A DNA stretch of 64,000 nt from Streptomyces sp. CB01635 (GCF_002803065.1 NZ_NNBL01000003.1:765461-829460); one strand, 5' to 3'. Positions 31,146-39,616 are shown, counted from the first letter of the stretch. Numbers and translations: made by a program. The notes: generated by a model not told the origin, from the letters alone.

Positions 31146-31827
31146 ACTCGCCGTCTTCGACATGGCAGGCACGACGATCGAGGAACACGGCGCGGTGTAC
31201 GAGGCGCTGCGCCACGCCGTCGAATCGACCGGCGTGACCGTCGACGCGCAGGACCTCCAGACCTGGATGGGCACCGACAAGCGCGAGGCCATCGACGCCC
31301 TGGTCCGCCTCGGCGGCGGCACCCCGGACGCGGAGCTCGTCGAGCGGCAGTACGGGGTCTTCCGCCTGTTCCTGAAGCAGCGCTACGCGGAGGTCCCGCC
31401 GCAGCCCATAGCCCAGGCCGACAAGGCCCTCGCCGAACTGCGCGCCCGGGGCATCAAGGTCGCCCTGACCACCGGATTCAGCGACGACGTCGCCCTGCCG
31501 CTGCTCGCGTCGCTCGGCTGGTCCACGGGCGAGGGCGGCAACCTCGACGCGGTCGTCACCGCTGACGAGGTCGTCCGCGGCCGCCCCGCCCCGTACATGA
31601 TCCACCGGGCGATGGAGAAGACCGGCGTCGTGGACGTCCGCAAGGTGCTCGTCGCGGGTGACACCGCGGTCGACCTGCAGGCGGGGCACCACGCGGGCGC
31701 GGGCGTCGTCGTCGGCGTCCTCACCGGCCAGCTCCCGCGCACGGAGCTCGAACTGCACCCGCACACCTATGTGCTGGACAGTGTCGCCGAGGTGCCGGGC
31801 CTTGCGGAGGCGATGGCCGCGGAGTAG
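31138..31827 (+). CDS. phosphonatase-like HAD hydrolase (TIGR03351 type)
   Basis: 229 aa HAD superfamily hydrolase with motif I VFDMAGTTIEEHG (nucleophile Asp8, AGT typical of phosphonoacetaldehyde hydrolases), motif II LTTGFS and motif III/IV GDTAVDLQAGHHAG. The cap domain has MGTDKREAIDAL; Lys in this segment recalls the Schiff-base lysine of PhnX, but I cannot confirm it. Predicted to cleave the C-P bond of phosphonoacetaldehyde or a related aldehyde. GTG 31138 overlaps the end of the GntR gene, and a strong terminator follows. Confidence 0.88.
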   Translation: MIELAVFDMAGTTIEEHGAVYEALRHAVESTGVTVDAQDLQTWMGTDKREAIDALVRLGGGTPDAELVERQYGVFRLFLKQRYAEVPPQPIAQADKALAELRARGIKVALTTGFSDDVALPLLASLGWSTGEGGNLDAVVTADEVVRGRPAPYMIHRAMEKTGVVDVRKVLVAGDTAVDLQAGHHAGAGVVVGVLTGQLPRTELELHPHTYVLDSVAEVPGLAEAMAAE

Positions 31828-31851
31828 TCGTACGCGGAGTACAGCGAAGGG

Positions 31852-31899
31852 ACGTGGGCGGCAGTGCGCGGGCCGAAGCCCGCGCACTGCCGCCCACGT
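31852..31899. terminator. bidirectional terminator hairpin
   Basis: Perfect 21-bp stem (31852-31872 with 31879-31899) around the loop CCGAAG, between the convergent hydrolase and phosphoglucomutase genes. Confidence 0.9.
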
Positions 31900-31903
31900 T
31901 CCG

Positions 31904-33532
31904 TCAGTCCTCCGCGAGCGCCGCGTCCACGATCGACTGCGCCTCCGTCTGCACCTGGGCCAGGTGGTCGGGGCCGCGGAACGATTCGGCGTAGATCTTG
32001 TACACGTCCTCCGTGCCGCTCGGCCGTGCGGCGAACCAGGCGTTCTCCGTGGTGACCTTCACGCCGCCGATCGCGGCGCCGTTGCCCGGCGCGTGGCTGA
32101 GCCTCCCGGTGATGGGCTCGCCCGCGAGGGTGTCCGCGGTGATCGCGTCGCCGCTGAGCTCGGCGAGCCGTGCCTTCTGCCGCTTGGTCGCCTTCGCGTC
32201 CACGCGCGCGTACGAGGACGAGCCGTGCTCCGCGGCGAGTTCGGCGTAGTACTGCGACGGGGTCTTGCCGGTCACCGCGGTGATCTCGGCCGCGAGCAGC
32301 GCGAGGAGAATGCCGTCCTTGTCGGTCGTCCAGACGCCGCCGTCCTTGCGCACGAAGCTCGCGCCCGCACTCTCCTCGCCGCCGAATGCGACCGACCCGT
32401 CGACGAGCCCCGGCACGAACCACTTGAACCCGACCGGGACTTCGAGCAGCTCCCGGCCGAGCGACGCGACGATCCGGTCGATGACGGCGCTCGACACCAG
32501 AGTCTTGCCGATCGCGGCATCGGACCGCCAGCCGGTGCGGTGCGTGGCCAAGTAGTGGATCGCGACGGCGAGATAGTGGTTCGGGTTCATGAGACCGGCG
32601 TCGGGCGTGACGATGCCGTGCCGGTCTGCGTCCGCGTCGTTCCCCGTCAGCAGGTCGTAGTCGTGCCGCTTCGCGAGGACGGACGCCATCGCGGGGGCCG
32701 ACGAGGGATCCATCCGGATCTTGCCGTCCCAGTCGAGCGTCATGAACCGCCAGGTCGGATCCACCTGGGGGTTGACCACCGTCAGGTCGAGTCCGTACAT
32801 CTTGGCGATCCGCGCCCAGTAGTGCACACTCGCCCCGCCGAGCGGGTCGGCGCCGATGCGCAGCCCGGAGGCCCGGATGGCGTCGGTGTCGATGACGGAG
32901 CTCAGCTCCTCGACGTACCGCTCACGGAAGTCGTACGACTCCGGAGCCACGTCCTTCGTGGTGCGCACGTCCCGGTTGCCGTCGGCGAGCAGTTCGTTGG
33001 CGCGGCGCGCGATCCAGGAGGTCGCCGTGGAGTCCGCAGGGCCGCCGTGCGGCGGGTTGTACTTGAAGCCGCCGTCGCGCGGCGGGTTGTGGCTCGGCGT
33101 GATGACGATGCCGTCCGCCTGCCCGAGCTCGTCGGGCGCGGTGCTGTTCCAGCGCAGGATGGCATGGCTGAGCGCCGGGGTCGGCACGTAGCTGTCGTGG
33201 ATGTCGGCGAAGACGCGTACACCGTTCGCCGCGAGGACGCTGAGTGCCGTGTCGAGCGCGGGGCGCGAGAGGGCGTGGGTGTCGGGCCCGATGAACAGCG
33301 GGCCCGTGATGCCCTCGGCCGTGCGGTACTCGACGATGGCCTGCGTGATCGCCGCGATGTGCCGTTCGTTGAACGCGCCGTCCAGGCTGGAGCCCCGGTG
33401 CCCGCTCGTGCCGAAGACGACGCGCTGCTCGGGGCGGTCCATATCGGGGACCTTGGTGAAGTACGCGTCGACGAGTTCGTCGACGTCGACGAGATCCTCC
33501 GGCCTGGCCTGGGTTCCTGCGCGCTCAGTCAT
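31904..33532 (-). CDS. pgm: phosphoglucomutase (alpha-D-glucose-phosphate-specific)
   Basis: 542 aa, usual length about 546. It interconverts glucose-1-P and glucose-6-P. The phosphoserine loop is GIVITPSHNPPRDGGFKYNPPHGG, the metal loop GNDADADRHG, the sugar-binding loop GGEESAGASF, and the phosphate-binding C-terminus RPSGTEDVYKIYAES. FGTSGHRGSS near the N-terminus is standard. Start ATG 33532. It feeds glycogen and nucleotide-sugar synthesis. Transcribed alone, flanked by terminators. Confidence 0.96.
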   Translation of the reverse strand: MTERAGTQARPEDLVDVDELVDAYFTKVPDMDRPEQRVVFGTSGHRGSSLDGAFNERHIAAITQAIVEYRTAEGITGPLFIGPDTHALSRPALDTALSVLAANGVRVFADIHDSYVPTPALSHAILRWNSTAPDELGQADGIVITPSHNPPRDGGFKYNPPHGGPADSTATSWIARRANELLADGNRDVRTTKDVAPESYDFRERYVEELSSVIDTDAIRASGLRIGADPLGGASVHYWARIAKMYGLDLTVVNPQVDPTWRFMTLDWDGKIRMDPSSAPAMASVLAKRHDYDLLTGNDADADRHGIVTPDAGLMNPNHYLAVAIHYLATHRTGWRSDAAIGKTLVSSAVIDRIVASLGRELLEVPVGFKWFVPGLVDGSVAFGGEESAGASFVRKDGGVWTTDKDGILLALLAAEITAVTGKTPSQYYAELAAEHGSSSYARVDAKATKRQKARLAELSGDAITADTLAGEPITGRLSHAPGNGAAIGGVKVTTENAWFAARPSGTEDVYKIYAESFRGPDHLAQVQTEAQSIVDAALAED

Positions 33533-33576
33533 GGGGGCAGTCTCCCATCCGGGCCCCGGGCGACGCATGACCGCAG

Positions 33577-33613
33577 GGGTGTCCCGGAGCGCCACGCACA
33601 CTCCGGGACACCC
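33577..33613 (-). terminator. terminator hairpin after the Clp-N gene
   Basis: Perfect 13-bp stem GGGTGTCCCGGAG / CTCCGGGACACCC (33577-33589, 33601-33613) with an 11-nt loop. It separates the Clp-N gene from pgm on the minus strand. Confidence 0.75.
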
Positions 33614-33630
33614 GGCCGGTCGACGGGCCG

Positions 33631-34386
33631 TCAGGACTCCCGCTTCGTCCGCTCCTTGACGATCGCGGCCAGCGTCTTCGCGATGTGTGCCTCGGAGGCG
33701 GCCTTGTCGATGCCGGACTCGGCGAGGGTGCCCGCGCCGTTCTCCTGCTCCAGGAGGGCCAGCAGGATGTGCTCCGTACCGATGTAGTTGTGGCCCAGGC
33801 GCAGCGCCTCGCGGAAGGTCAGTTCCAGGGCCTTCCTCGCGTTCGCGTCGAACTTGACGAGGCCGGGCACGTCGGAGACGGCCGGCGGCAGCGTGGCCGT
33901 CGCGTTCTGCCGCACGGTGTCCAGGAGTACGCCCTGGGCCCGGATGGCCTGCGCAGCGAGCCCTTCGGGTTCGGCGAGCAGGCCGAGGACGAGGTGTTCG
34001 GGCCGGATCTCGTCGTTGCCGGCGGCCTGGGCCTCGTTCTGCGCGGACATCACGACGTTGCGCGCCCGCGGGGTGTAGCGGCCGAAGCCCGAGCTGGGGT
34101 CGAGCTCACCGGCCTCTCCGGAGGCCTTGGGCACGAACCGCTTCTGGGCGGCCTGCCGGGTGACCCCCATGCTCCTGCCGATGTCGGTCCAGGACGCCCC
34201 GGAGCGGCGTGCCTGGTCCACGAAGTGGCCGATCAGATGGTCCGCGACGTCGCCGAGATGATCCGCGGCGATCACGGCGTCGGAGAGCTGGTCGAGTGCG
34301 TCGGTGTGGACCTTCTTGATGGCGTCGATCAGGTCGTCGAGGCGTACGGGTGTGGTCATGCCTACGGGCTTCGCAGATTCCGTCAT
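33631..34386 (-). CDS. HTH protein with Clp N-terminal (double Clp-repeat) domain
   Basis: 251 aa. The N-terminal third contains a helix-turn-helix (ASWTDIGRSMGVTRQAAQKRF, about 68-88). The C-terminal two thirds are two Clp repeats (ARNVVMSAQNEAQAAGNDEIRPEHLVLGLL; LELTFREALRLGHNYIGTEHILLALL), the adaptor/substrate-binding domain of ClpC. There are no AAA+ ATPase modules. It is probably a DNA-binding protein whose stability or activity is linked to Clp proteolysis. Start ATG 34386. Two palindromes sit directly upstream. Confidence 0.88.
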   Translation of the reverse strand: MTESAKPVGMTTPVRLDDLIDAIKKVHTDALDQLSDAVIAADHLGDVADHLIGHFVDQARRSGASWTDIGRSMGVTRQAAQKRFVPKASGEAGELDPSSGFGRYTPRARNVVMSAQNEAQAAGNDEIRPEHLVLGLLAEPEGLAAQAIRAQGVLLDTVRQNATATLPPAVSDVPGLVKFDANARKALELTFREALRLGHNYIGTEHILLALLEQENGAGTLAESGIDKAASEAHIAKTLAAIVKERTKRES

Positions 34387-34435
34387 GTGACAACCGTAGG
34401 TTGACGGTCTGAGGCTGTCAACTGTTAGTTGACAG
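34387..34435. promoter_or_regulatory. paired palindromic operators upstream of the Clp-N/HTH gene
   Basis: CTGTCAACT-GTT-AGTTGACAG (34415-34435) is a perfect 9-bp-arm palindrome. A second, imperfect copy GTGACAACC-GTA-GGTTGACGG spans 34387-34407 and touches the start codon. The centres are 28 bp apart. Autoregulation by the gene's own HTH is likely. Confidence 0.75.
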
Positions 34436-34508
34436 TCGCTGAAGGTGCCCCCGCGCACGCCGTAGGCTGCGGAGTCCACGACGTACCCACCGCTGAATGA
34501 GGAGAGCC

Positions 34509-34982
34509 ATGCCGTCGGCCCGAGTGCTACTTACGGACGTGCTGCGTGCGGCGGACGAGTCACGGACAGGCGCCCTCTGGAAGCTCGACGGCGCGGCCCG
34601 GCAGCTCGACGCTAACGTCGTCCGGCTGCGGCCCGGCACCGTCGTGGCCGAGCACGTCGAGCCGGACCTCGACGTCCTGCTCGTCGTCCTCGAAGGCGAC
34701 GGATCGCTCCGGTACGCCGACCAGGAGGAGCAACTCGCGCCCGGCGCCCTCGTGTTCATAGCGCGCGGCGAACGGCGCTCCGTGACGGCCGGCCCCGACG
34801 GTCTCGCCTACCTCACCGCCCACCGCAGGCGCCCCGGCCTGACCATCGCGCGGACCCCGGCCTGCGAGGGCGGCGAACCGGCATGCCTGCTCAGCCGGAT
34901 CTGCCCCGCCTGTGATCGGGTCTCCGACGACGCGACGGCGGCCTACTGCGCACGGTGCGGCGGACGCCTCCCCGCTGCCTGA
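34509..34982 (+). CDS. cupin domain protein with C-terminal zinc ribbon
   Basis: 157 aa. The cupin-like barrel (about 25-110) has VVRLRPGTVVAEHVEPDLDVLLVVLEGDGSLRY and LAPGALVFIARGERRSV. Only one metal histidine (His in AEHVEP) is clear, so metal binding is uncertain. The C-terminal 30 residues form a zinc ribbon, CPACDRVS...YCARCGG. AGGAGA is about 5 nt before the ATG. It is divergent from the Clp-N gene and shares its operator region, so co-regulation is possible. The function is unknown. Confidence 0.75.
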   Translation: MPSARVLLTDVLRAADESRTGALWKLDGAARQLDANVVRLRPGTVVAEHVEPDLDVLLVVLEGDGSLRYADQEEQLAPGALVFIARGERRSVTAGPDGLAYLTAHRRRPGLTIARTPACEGGEPACLLSRICPACDRVSDDATAAYCARCGGRLPAA

Positions 34983-35105
34983 CGCGACCGAGCGGGCATT
35001 CATGCCCGCCCGACGGTCCGGCCTGCGCCGCCCCACGCGCCCTCGCCCGTACGGTGCCGGGGACGAGCAGGACCGGGCGACCGCAGCGAGGGAGAACCAC
35101 CCGAC

Positions 35106-35546
35106 ATGGCCGACTACCGCATCGAGACCGTCCGCAACGGCTTCCGCGACTGGACCGCACGCAACGACCGCGGCGCCGAGGTCCGCATCGGAGCCGCCGA
35201 AGACCCCGACGTGCAGCCGTCGTTCACCCCGGTCGAGCTGCTCCTCGCCGCGCTCGGCGGCTGCGGCGGCCTGGTCACCGACCGCACGGCCCGCACCGTC
35301 GAACACGACGGACTGCGCATCGTCGTGGAGTCCGTGTCACGGCCCGAGGACGACGGCCGCGTCGGAGCGGTGCGCGTCAGCTACGAAGTGGAGCTGCCCG
35401 AGGGCGACGAGCACGCCGCCGACGCGTTCGCACGCGGCGTGCGCCTGACCCACGAGAAGTACTGCACCGTCAGCCGGACCGTGGAACACGGCGCCCGGAT
35501 CGAGGCCCGACTCCCGGACGGCACGCTCGTCTTCATGGCGGGCTGA
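35106..35546 (+). CDS. OsmC family peroxiredoxin-like protein
   Basis: 146 aa OsmC/Ohr-fold protein. The two redox cysteines are present: Cys53 in LAALGGCGGL and Cys120 in HEKYCTVSRTV. It should reduce organic hydroperoxides at the expense of thiols, in the cytoplasm. AGGGAG precedes the ATG by about 12 nt. The last seven codons including the stop are tandemly repeated downstream (35526-35588). Confidence 0.9.
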   Translation: MADYRIETVRNGFRDWTARNDRGAEVRIGAAEDPDVQPSFTPVELLLAALGGCGGLVTDRTARTVEHDGLRIVVESVSRPEDDGRVGAVRVSYEVELPEGDEHAADAFARGVRLTHEKYCTVSRTVEHGARIEARLPDGTLVFMAG

Positions 35547-35588
35547 CTCGTCTTCACGGCGGGCCGGCTCGTCTTCGAAGTGGGGTGA
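35526..35588. repeat. 21-bp tandem repeat spanning the OsmC stop codon
   Basis: Units at 35526-35546 and 35547-35567 (CTCGTCTTCAYGGCGGGC...), plus a partial third from 35568. The first unit encodes the C-terminal LVFMAG and stop. Confidence 0.8.
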
Positions 35589-35710
35589 ACGGTGCGGTGG
35601 CCGGATGTCGCCGCCGCAGCCGAAGATCGCCATAGTCTCCCTGAGTGTCCGCATGGTCACTGTGTGCATGCAGACCTGACGATCCGTCGAAGCATCGAGG
35701 AGACGACCGC

Positions 35711-36367
35711 GTGAAGTCCCTACGTCTGGTCCTGGCCGCCCTGGGAGCGATGGTGGCGCTCACCGCGCCGCCGTCCGCAGCGGCAGCGGAGTCTGCGCCC
35801 GCGCCCGCCGCACACGAGCCCTGCACGGGTGAGTTCCAAGGCGACGCCAGGCTCGGCCCGAAGTACCGGCCCAAGAAGTGGCAGGCCCCGGTCGGCCCGC
35901 TCCTGAAGGCCTACCACCGCACCGGCTCGCTCAGCCCGAAGGCGTTCCTGAAGAAGTACTGGGAGGGGCCGGCCGACTCCGGCAGCTGGAAGTACCCGCC
36001 GAACGACGGATTCACCGAGACCAACGGCCAGGTCGACCGCCGCCCCACCGAGCTGCGGCCCGGGCAGACCCTCGACCGCTTCGGCTCGGAGTACGGCTCC
36101 TATCTGGCGCCCGCCGGGGACGCGTACAAGAAGCGGGCGCTGCCGCCGCAGAACCTCAACACCCGTGAGCCCGCCTACGCGTGCGACTATCACGTCTACG
36201 AGGTCGCCAAGCCGTTCTTCGTGTGGCAGGGCCCGATCGCTCCCTGGTTCGAGCAGCCCGGCGGCGGCCGGCAGATCAAGCTCGACCAGGTGTTCCTCAA
36301 CCCCGGTGAGGGCCGGCGCCTCAACGTGAAGTGGCTTCTGGAACACGACTACCTCGAGCCCGCGTAA
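35711..36367 (+). CDS. secreted TNT-domain NAD+ glycohydrolase
   Basis: 218 aa. Signal peptide to about residue 26 (PPSAAAA). The mature protein is a stand-alone TNT domain (PF14021, tuberculosis necrotising toxin): YPPNDGF (95-101), PGQTLDRFG (117-125), LAPAG, RALPPQNLN, YHVYEVAKPF and APWFEQPGGGRQI. Arg123 and Gln182 probably correspond to active-site residues of TNT. It should hydrolyse NAD+ of a target cell or organism. GTG 35711 has AGGAG about 10 nt upstream. A small gene 27 nt downstream is a candidate immunity factor. No secretion-specific domain besides the Sec signal is present. Confidence 0.88.
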   Translation: MKSLRLVLAALGAMVALTAPPSAAAAESAPAPAAHEPCTGEFQGDARLGPKYRPKKWQAPVGPLLKAYHRTGSLSPKAFLKKYWEGPADSGSWKYPPNDGFTETNGQVDRRPTELRPGQTLDRFGSEYGSYLAPAGDAYKKRALPPQNLNTREPAYACDYHVYEVAKPFFVWQGPIAPWFEQPGGGRQIKLDQVFLNPGEGRRLNVKWLLEHDYLEPA

Positions 36368-36394
36368 GCGAGATCGGGACAGGAGGACGGTTTC

Positions 36395-36628
36395 GTGGAC
36401 CGGCACGCGCTGGAGCGCGCTCTGCGGCAGGCTGCCGTGCCCTCGACCCACGACTGGATCGAGGGCGTCCACGAACCGTCCCCCACCCCCACCGACTTTC
36501 TCTATCTGCGCGAGGACCCCGGCGGGGGCTGGGAGACCGGCGCGTACGAGCGCGGCACCCACGAGACGATCGCGCGGCATCCCACGGAGGACGCCGCCTG
36601 CGCCCATCTGTGGCAGCTGCTGAACTGA
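36395..36628 (+). CDS. small acidic protein, candidate immunity factor for the TNT protein
   Basis: 77 aa, cytoplasmic, acidic, rich in Trp/His/Glu (HDWIEGVHEPSPTPTDFLYLRED, GGGWETGAYERGTHE, HLWQLLN). No family recognised. AGGAGG is 7 nt before GTG 36395, and the gene starts 27 nt after the TNT gene, so the two are co-transcribed. TNT toxins require a cytoplasmic antitoxin in bacteria that carry them; this position and size suggest that role. The function is inferred from context only. Confidence 0.65.
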   Translation: MDRHALERALRQAAVPSTHDWIEGVHEPSPTPTDFLYLREDPGGGWETGAYERGTHETIARHPTEDAACAHLWQLLN

Positions 36629-36653
36629 GTGCCGCCGTAAGCGCCGCAGGGTC

Positions 36654-38336
36654 TTACGGGAGTGAATGCACCTTGGGGCCAACGCTGTTCGACCAGGCGT
36701 TGCCCGCCGTCGCGTCCCAGTTCGTGGACCAGGTCATCGCGCCACGCAGGCCCGGATACGTCCGCGCGGGCTTGAAGGAGCCGCAGCCGGTGCCGCGCGT
36801 CAGGCAGTCGAGGGCGTTGTTGACGACCGACGGGTCCACGTAGCCACTGCCCGCTCCGCGCGTCGATGCCGGGACGCCGAGGCCGACCTGCGACGGGTCG
36901 AGGCCGCCCTCCAGCTGGATGCAGGCGAGCGCGGTCAGGAAGTCGACCGAGCCCTGGCTGTAGACCTTGCCGTCGCAGCCGAGCATCGAACCGCTGTTGT
37001 AGTACTGCATGTTGACGACCGTGAGGATGTCCTTCACGTTCAGCGCCGTCTTGAAGTACTCACCTGAGGTGGACTGCATGTCGATGGTCTGCGGCGCCAT
37101 CGTGAGGACCAGCTTCGCGCCGGCCTTCGCGGAGAGCTGGTGCAGGGCCTTCGACATATAGGTGGAGTTGAGGCCGTTCTCGAGGTCGATGTCGACGCCG
37201 TCGAACCCGTACTGCTGCATCAGGGAGTAGGCGCTGTCGGCGAACGCGGTGGCCGATGCGTCGCTGTTCACGGACACGCTGCCCTTCTCGCCGCCGACCG
37301 AGAGGATCACGGACTTGCCCGCGGCCTGCTTCGCGGCGATGTCGGCCTTGAAGTCGGCGGCCGACGCGTATCCGACGGCCGGGTCGAGGGTGAAGGAGAT
37401 CTGGCCGGGCGTGCTGGTCGCGTCGGCGAAGGACACCGCGATGATGTCGTACTGCGAGGGGACGTCACGCAGTTTCTGCACGGTGGCGCCGTTGTTGAAA
37501 TTCTGCCAGTAGCCGGTCACCGCGTGCTTGGGCACGGTGCCGCCGCCACCGCCGCCGGAGGTCGCGGTCTTCGCGGTGACGGCCGCCGACTTCGCGGACT
37601 CACCGGCCGAGTTGGTCGCGCTGACCTGGAAGCTGTACGAGGTGGCGGCGGCGAGCCCGGTGGCGGTGGCGGACGCGCCGCTGACGGAGGCGACCTTGGA
37701 GCCGTCGCGGTACACGTTGTAGCCGGTGGCGCCGGAGACCGGGTTCCAGGAGAGGTCGACCGAGGAGGAGGTCGTGGTACCGGCCGCGAGTCCGGCGGGG
37801 ACTGCCGGAATCACGACGGGATCGCCACCGCCGCCGTCGGGACCGAGCACGCTCACATCGTCGGCGTAGTACGCGCTCTGCCCGTACCAGCCGTGCGTGT
37901 AGACCGTCACGGACGTCGTGTTCGCGCCGGTCGTGAAGGTGGTACTCAGCTGCTGCCAGCCGGAGGACCCCGGTGTCCACGTCGACACATCGGTGGTGCC
38001 CGTGCCGCTCGCGCCCAGGTACACGTAACTGCCCTGGACCCAAGAGCTCAGCGTGTACGTCGAGTTGGGCTTGACCGCGACGGTCTGGGAACACTGGGCG
38101 GTGTCCTGTGCGGTGGGTGTGCCCTTGAGCGCCCGGGCGCCGCCGTGCACGGGGGAGCCGACCACGGAACCGGTGCCGGCGGAGCAGGTCCAGTTGCTCA
38201 GATCCGATTCGAACCCGGCGTTCTTGGCGACGTTGATGTCGGCGGCCTGCGCCGTGGTCGCCAGAGCGGTGACGCCGAGCGCTGCGGCCGCGGTGACGGC
38301 CAGTGCGCCCTCGATCCATCTGCGTGCACGGTCCAC
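36654..38336 (-). CDS. secreted chitinase, GH18, with CBM and FnIII modules
   Basis: 560 aa. Signal peptide to about 31 (AQA). A CBM-like jelly-roll module follows (about 33-165: [38 protein letters not shown]), then a fibronectin type III domain (about 178-258), a glycine linker and the GH18 catalytic domain (about 268-560). The catalytic motif DxxDxDxE is D379-G-V-D-I-D-L-E386. GGAGG is 6 nt before the GTG start. A DasR-like site lies 66 bp upstream. It degrades chitin outside the cell; sensing through DasR links it to GlcNAc use. Confidence 0.95.
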   Translation of the reverse strand: MDRARRWIEGALAVTAAAALGVTALATTAQAADINVAKNAGFESDLSNWTCSAGTGSVVGSPVHGGARALKGTPTAQDTAQCSQTVAVKPNSTYTLSSWVQGSYVYLGASGTGTTDVSTWTPGSSGWQQLSTTFTTGANTTSVTVYTHGWYGQSAYYADDVSVLGPDGGGGDPVVIPAVPAGLAAGTTTSSSVDLSWNPVSGATGYNVYRDGSKVASVSGASATATGLAAATSYSFQVSATNSAGESAKSAAVTAKTATSGGGGGGTVPKHAVTGYWQNFNNGATVQKLRDVPSQYDIIAVSFADATSTPGQISFTLDPAVGYASAADFKADIAAKQAAGKSVILSVGGEKGSVSVNSDASATAFADSAYSLMQQYGFDGVDIDLENGLNSTYMSKALHQLSAKAGAKLVLTMAPQTIDMQSTSGEYFKTALNVKDILTVVNMQYYNSGSMLGCDGKVYSQGSVDFLTALACIQLEGGLDPSQVGLGVPASTRGAGSGYVDPSVVNNALDCLTRGTGCGSFKPARTYPGLRGAMTWSTNWDATAGNAWSNSVGPKVHSLP

Positions 38337-38401
38337 TTACTGCCTCCGGTGGGGAGTGAAGGGGGCGGGAGTGAACGGTGGCCACCGCTGTAGGGCCCAA
38401 A

Positions 38402-38417
38402 GCTGGTCCAGACCAAT
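38402..38417. promoter_or_regulatory. DasR-responsive-element-like site, chitinase promoter
   Basis: On the minus strand the site reads ATTGGTCTGGACCAGC, close to the dre consensus ACTGGTCTAGACCAGT and to the direct repeats known from chitinase promoters. TTGACA (38428-38423, minus strand) just upstream could be the -35 element. Confidence 0.7.
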
Positions 38418-38457
38418 CGAGTTGTCAAGACCTCAACCGTTGCCGGGGTTTGGGTCG

Positions 38458-38648
38458 GGGTTCTTCTTCGGGACGCGCGGTCTGGTCAAGGTCAGGGGCG
38501 CGGTCGACGGACACCCGTTCCGGAGCTCGTTCATGGCTCTGGGGGACGGCCGCCACAAGCTGCCTGTCAAGGCCGACGTGCGCCAGGCGATCGGCAAGGA
38601 GGCGGGGGGCGCGTCACGATCCGGCTCGAGGAGCGGCTGGAGGGCTGA
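38458..38648 (+). pseudogene. DUF1905-type protein remnant
   Basis: The plus strand encodes [40 protein letters not shown] and [10 protein letters not shown], a recognisable DUF1905 core. No start codon or N-terminal part is present in frame; the chitinase promoter occupies that place. After GKEAGG the continuation [11 protein letters not shown] and stop (38646-38648) is one base out of frame, so there is also a frameshift. It is a truncated, non-functional copy. Confidence 0.7.
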
Positions 38649-38667
38649 CTCCGGGGAGCGTGGATAC

Positions 38668-38711
38668 GGGGCCGCCGGCCTGGGCGTGGGTAGGGAGTGG
38701 CCGGCGGCCCC
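38668..38711. terminator. hairpin after the DUF1905 remnant
   Basis: Perfect 13-bp stem GGGGCCGCCGGCC / GGCCGGCGGCCCC (38668-38680, 38699-38711) with an 18-nt loop. It probably is the old terminator of the broken gene. Positions 38712-38836 hold nothing I can identify. Confidence 0.6.
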
Positions 38712-38836
38712 TCCGCGCGGGAGCCGTCAATCCTGTGCGGGGTTCCTCTCGTAGTGGACTGCGTCGTTCCGATGGCTGGAAGCGTGCGAACACAGTGACT
38801 GGGTGCGCCCGATTCACACGGGGTACGCACCGGGTT

Positions 38837-39346
38837 TCAGAGGCGTTCGAGAATCCCGCGCACATAGGCGGCCTGTCCGGAGTGCTGGAGATCGTCCGAG
38901 ATGACGCTCACCAGGCGCACGCCCAGCGTGACCGGCGGCGACCAGGTGTCGTCGATCACCTGGTCCAGATCCGCGTCGCTCAGTTTTGCCAGGTGGGCGA
39001 GGGTGCGCTCGTGCACTGCGTCGAAGTAGCCGAGCAGCAGATCGGCCGACGGGACGTGCACTTTGGCGACCTGTTTGTCGCTGTGGCCGTACCCCGTGTC
39101 GGAGGGTGGCAGGGCGAGATCGAGGCGGTCGACCCAGCCGTCGGCGAGCCAGACCTGATCGGTCTGGAAGGCGTCGGAAATGTGATCGTCCTGCACGCGT
39201 GACAGGTGCCAGATCAGCCACGCGATCGAGTTCGAGTCGTCATTGAGCCGGGTGTTGAGTTCCTCGGCGGAAAGATCTTCCACCGCCGAGTGAACCGTTT
39301 CGTGGATCCGTCCGAATGCGTCGGTGAGAACGTCCTTGGAGTGCAT
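38837..39346 (-). CDS. DinB-like (DUF664) protein
   Basis: 169 aa four-helix-bundle protein of the DinB/mycothiol-maleylpyruvate isomerase superfamily: LTDAFGRIHETVHSAVEDLSAEEL, SIAWLIWHLSRVQDDHI, DLLLGYFDAVHERTLAHL, VISDDLQHSGQAAYVRGIL. The three metal-ligand positions His48 (IWHLSR), His (FDAVHERT) and His (LQHSGQ) are present, which supports an active metal-dependent thiol transferase (mycothiol or bacillithiol type). GAGGAAG precedes the ATG. Positions 39347-39616 show no gene. Confidence 0.85.
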   Translation of the reverse strand: MHSKDVLTDAFGRIHETVHSAVEDLSAEELNTRLNDDSNSIAWLIWHLSRVQDDHISDAFQTDQVWLADGWVDRLDLALPPSDTGYGHSDKQVAKVHVPSADLLLGYFDAVHERTLAHLAKLSDADLDQVIDDTWSPPVTLGVRLVSVISDDLQHSGQAAYVRGILERL

Positions 39347-39616
39347 GACGTGCTGCTTCCTCGATGGCGACGATTTCACACCCGCGCACCCGTTCCATTC
39401 CGGCCATTAGAGGCCCTGAATATGCCAGGAGACTGGCCAGAAAGGCATGGTGACAGCGCGTCGGAAGTGTCGATACTCGTCTTCTGAGGAAGTTGAATGG
39501 CGCCCGACCAATAGATCATTTCGCCGGTCCCGACCCGGCGCACCCGAACGGACCACGCACATCGCACGGAATGAAAGTGAGGCCCGCAGGGCGGCGAACG
39601 AGCAACGGGGGAGAGC

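Noticed and set aside
38196..38225. tRNA-like GATTCGAACCC sequence
   Set aside because: It lies inside the chitinase signal-peptide coding region, and no acceptor or anticodon stem can be drawn around it.
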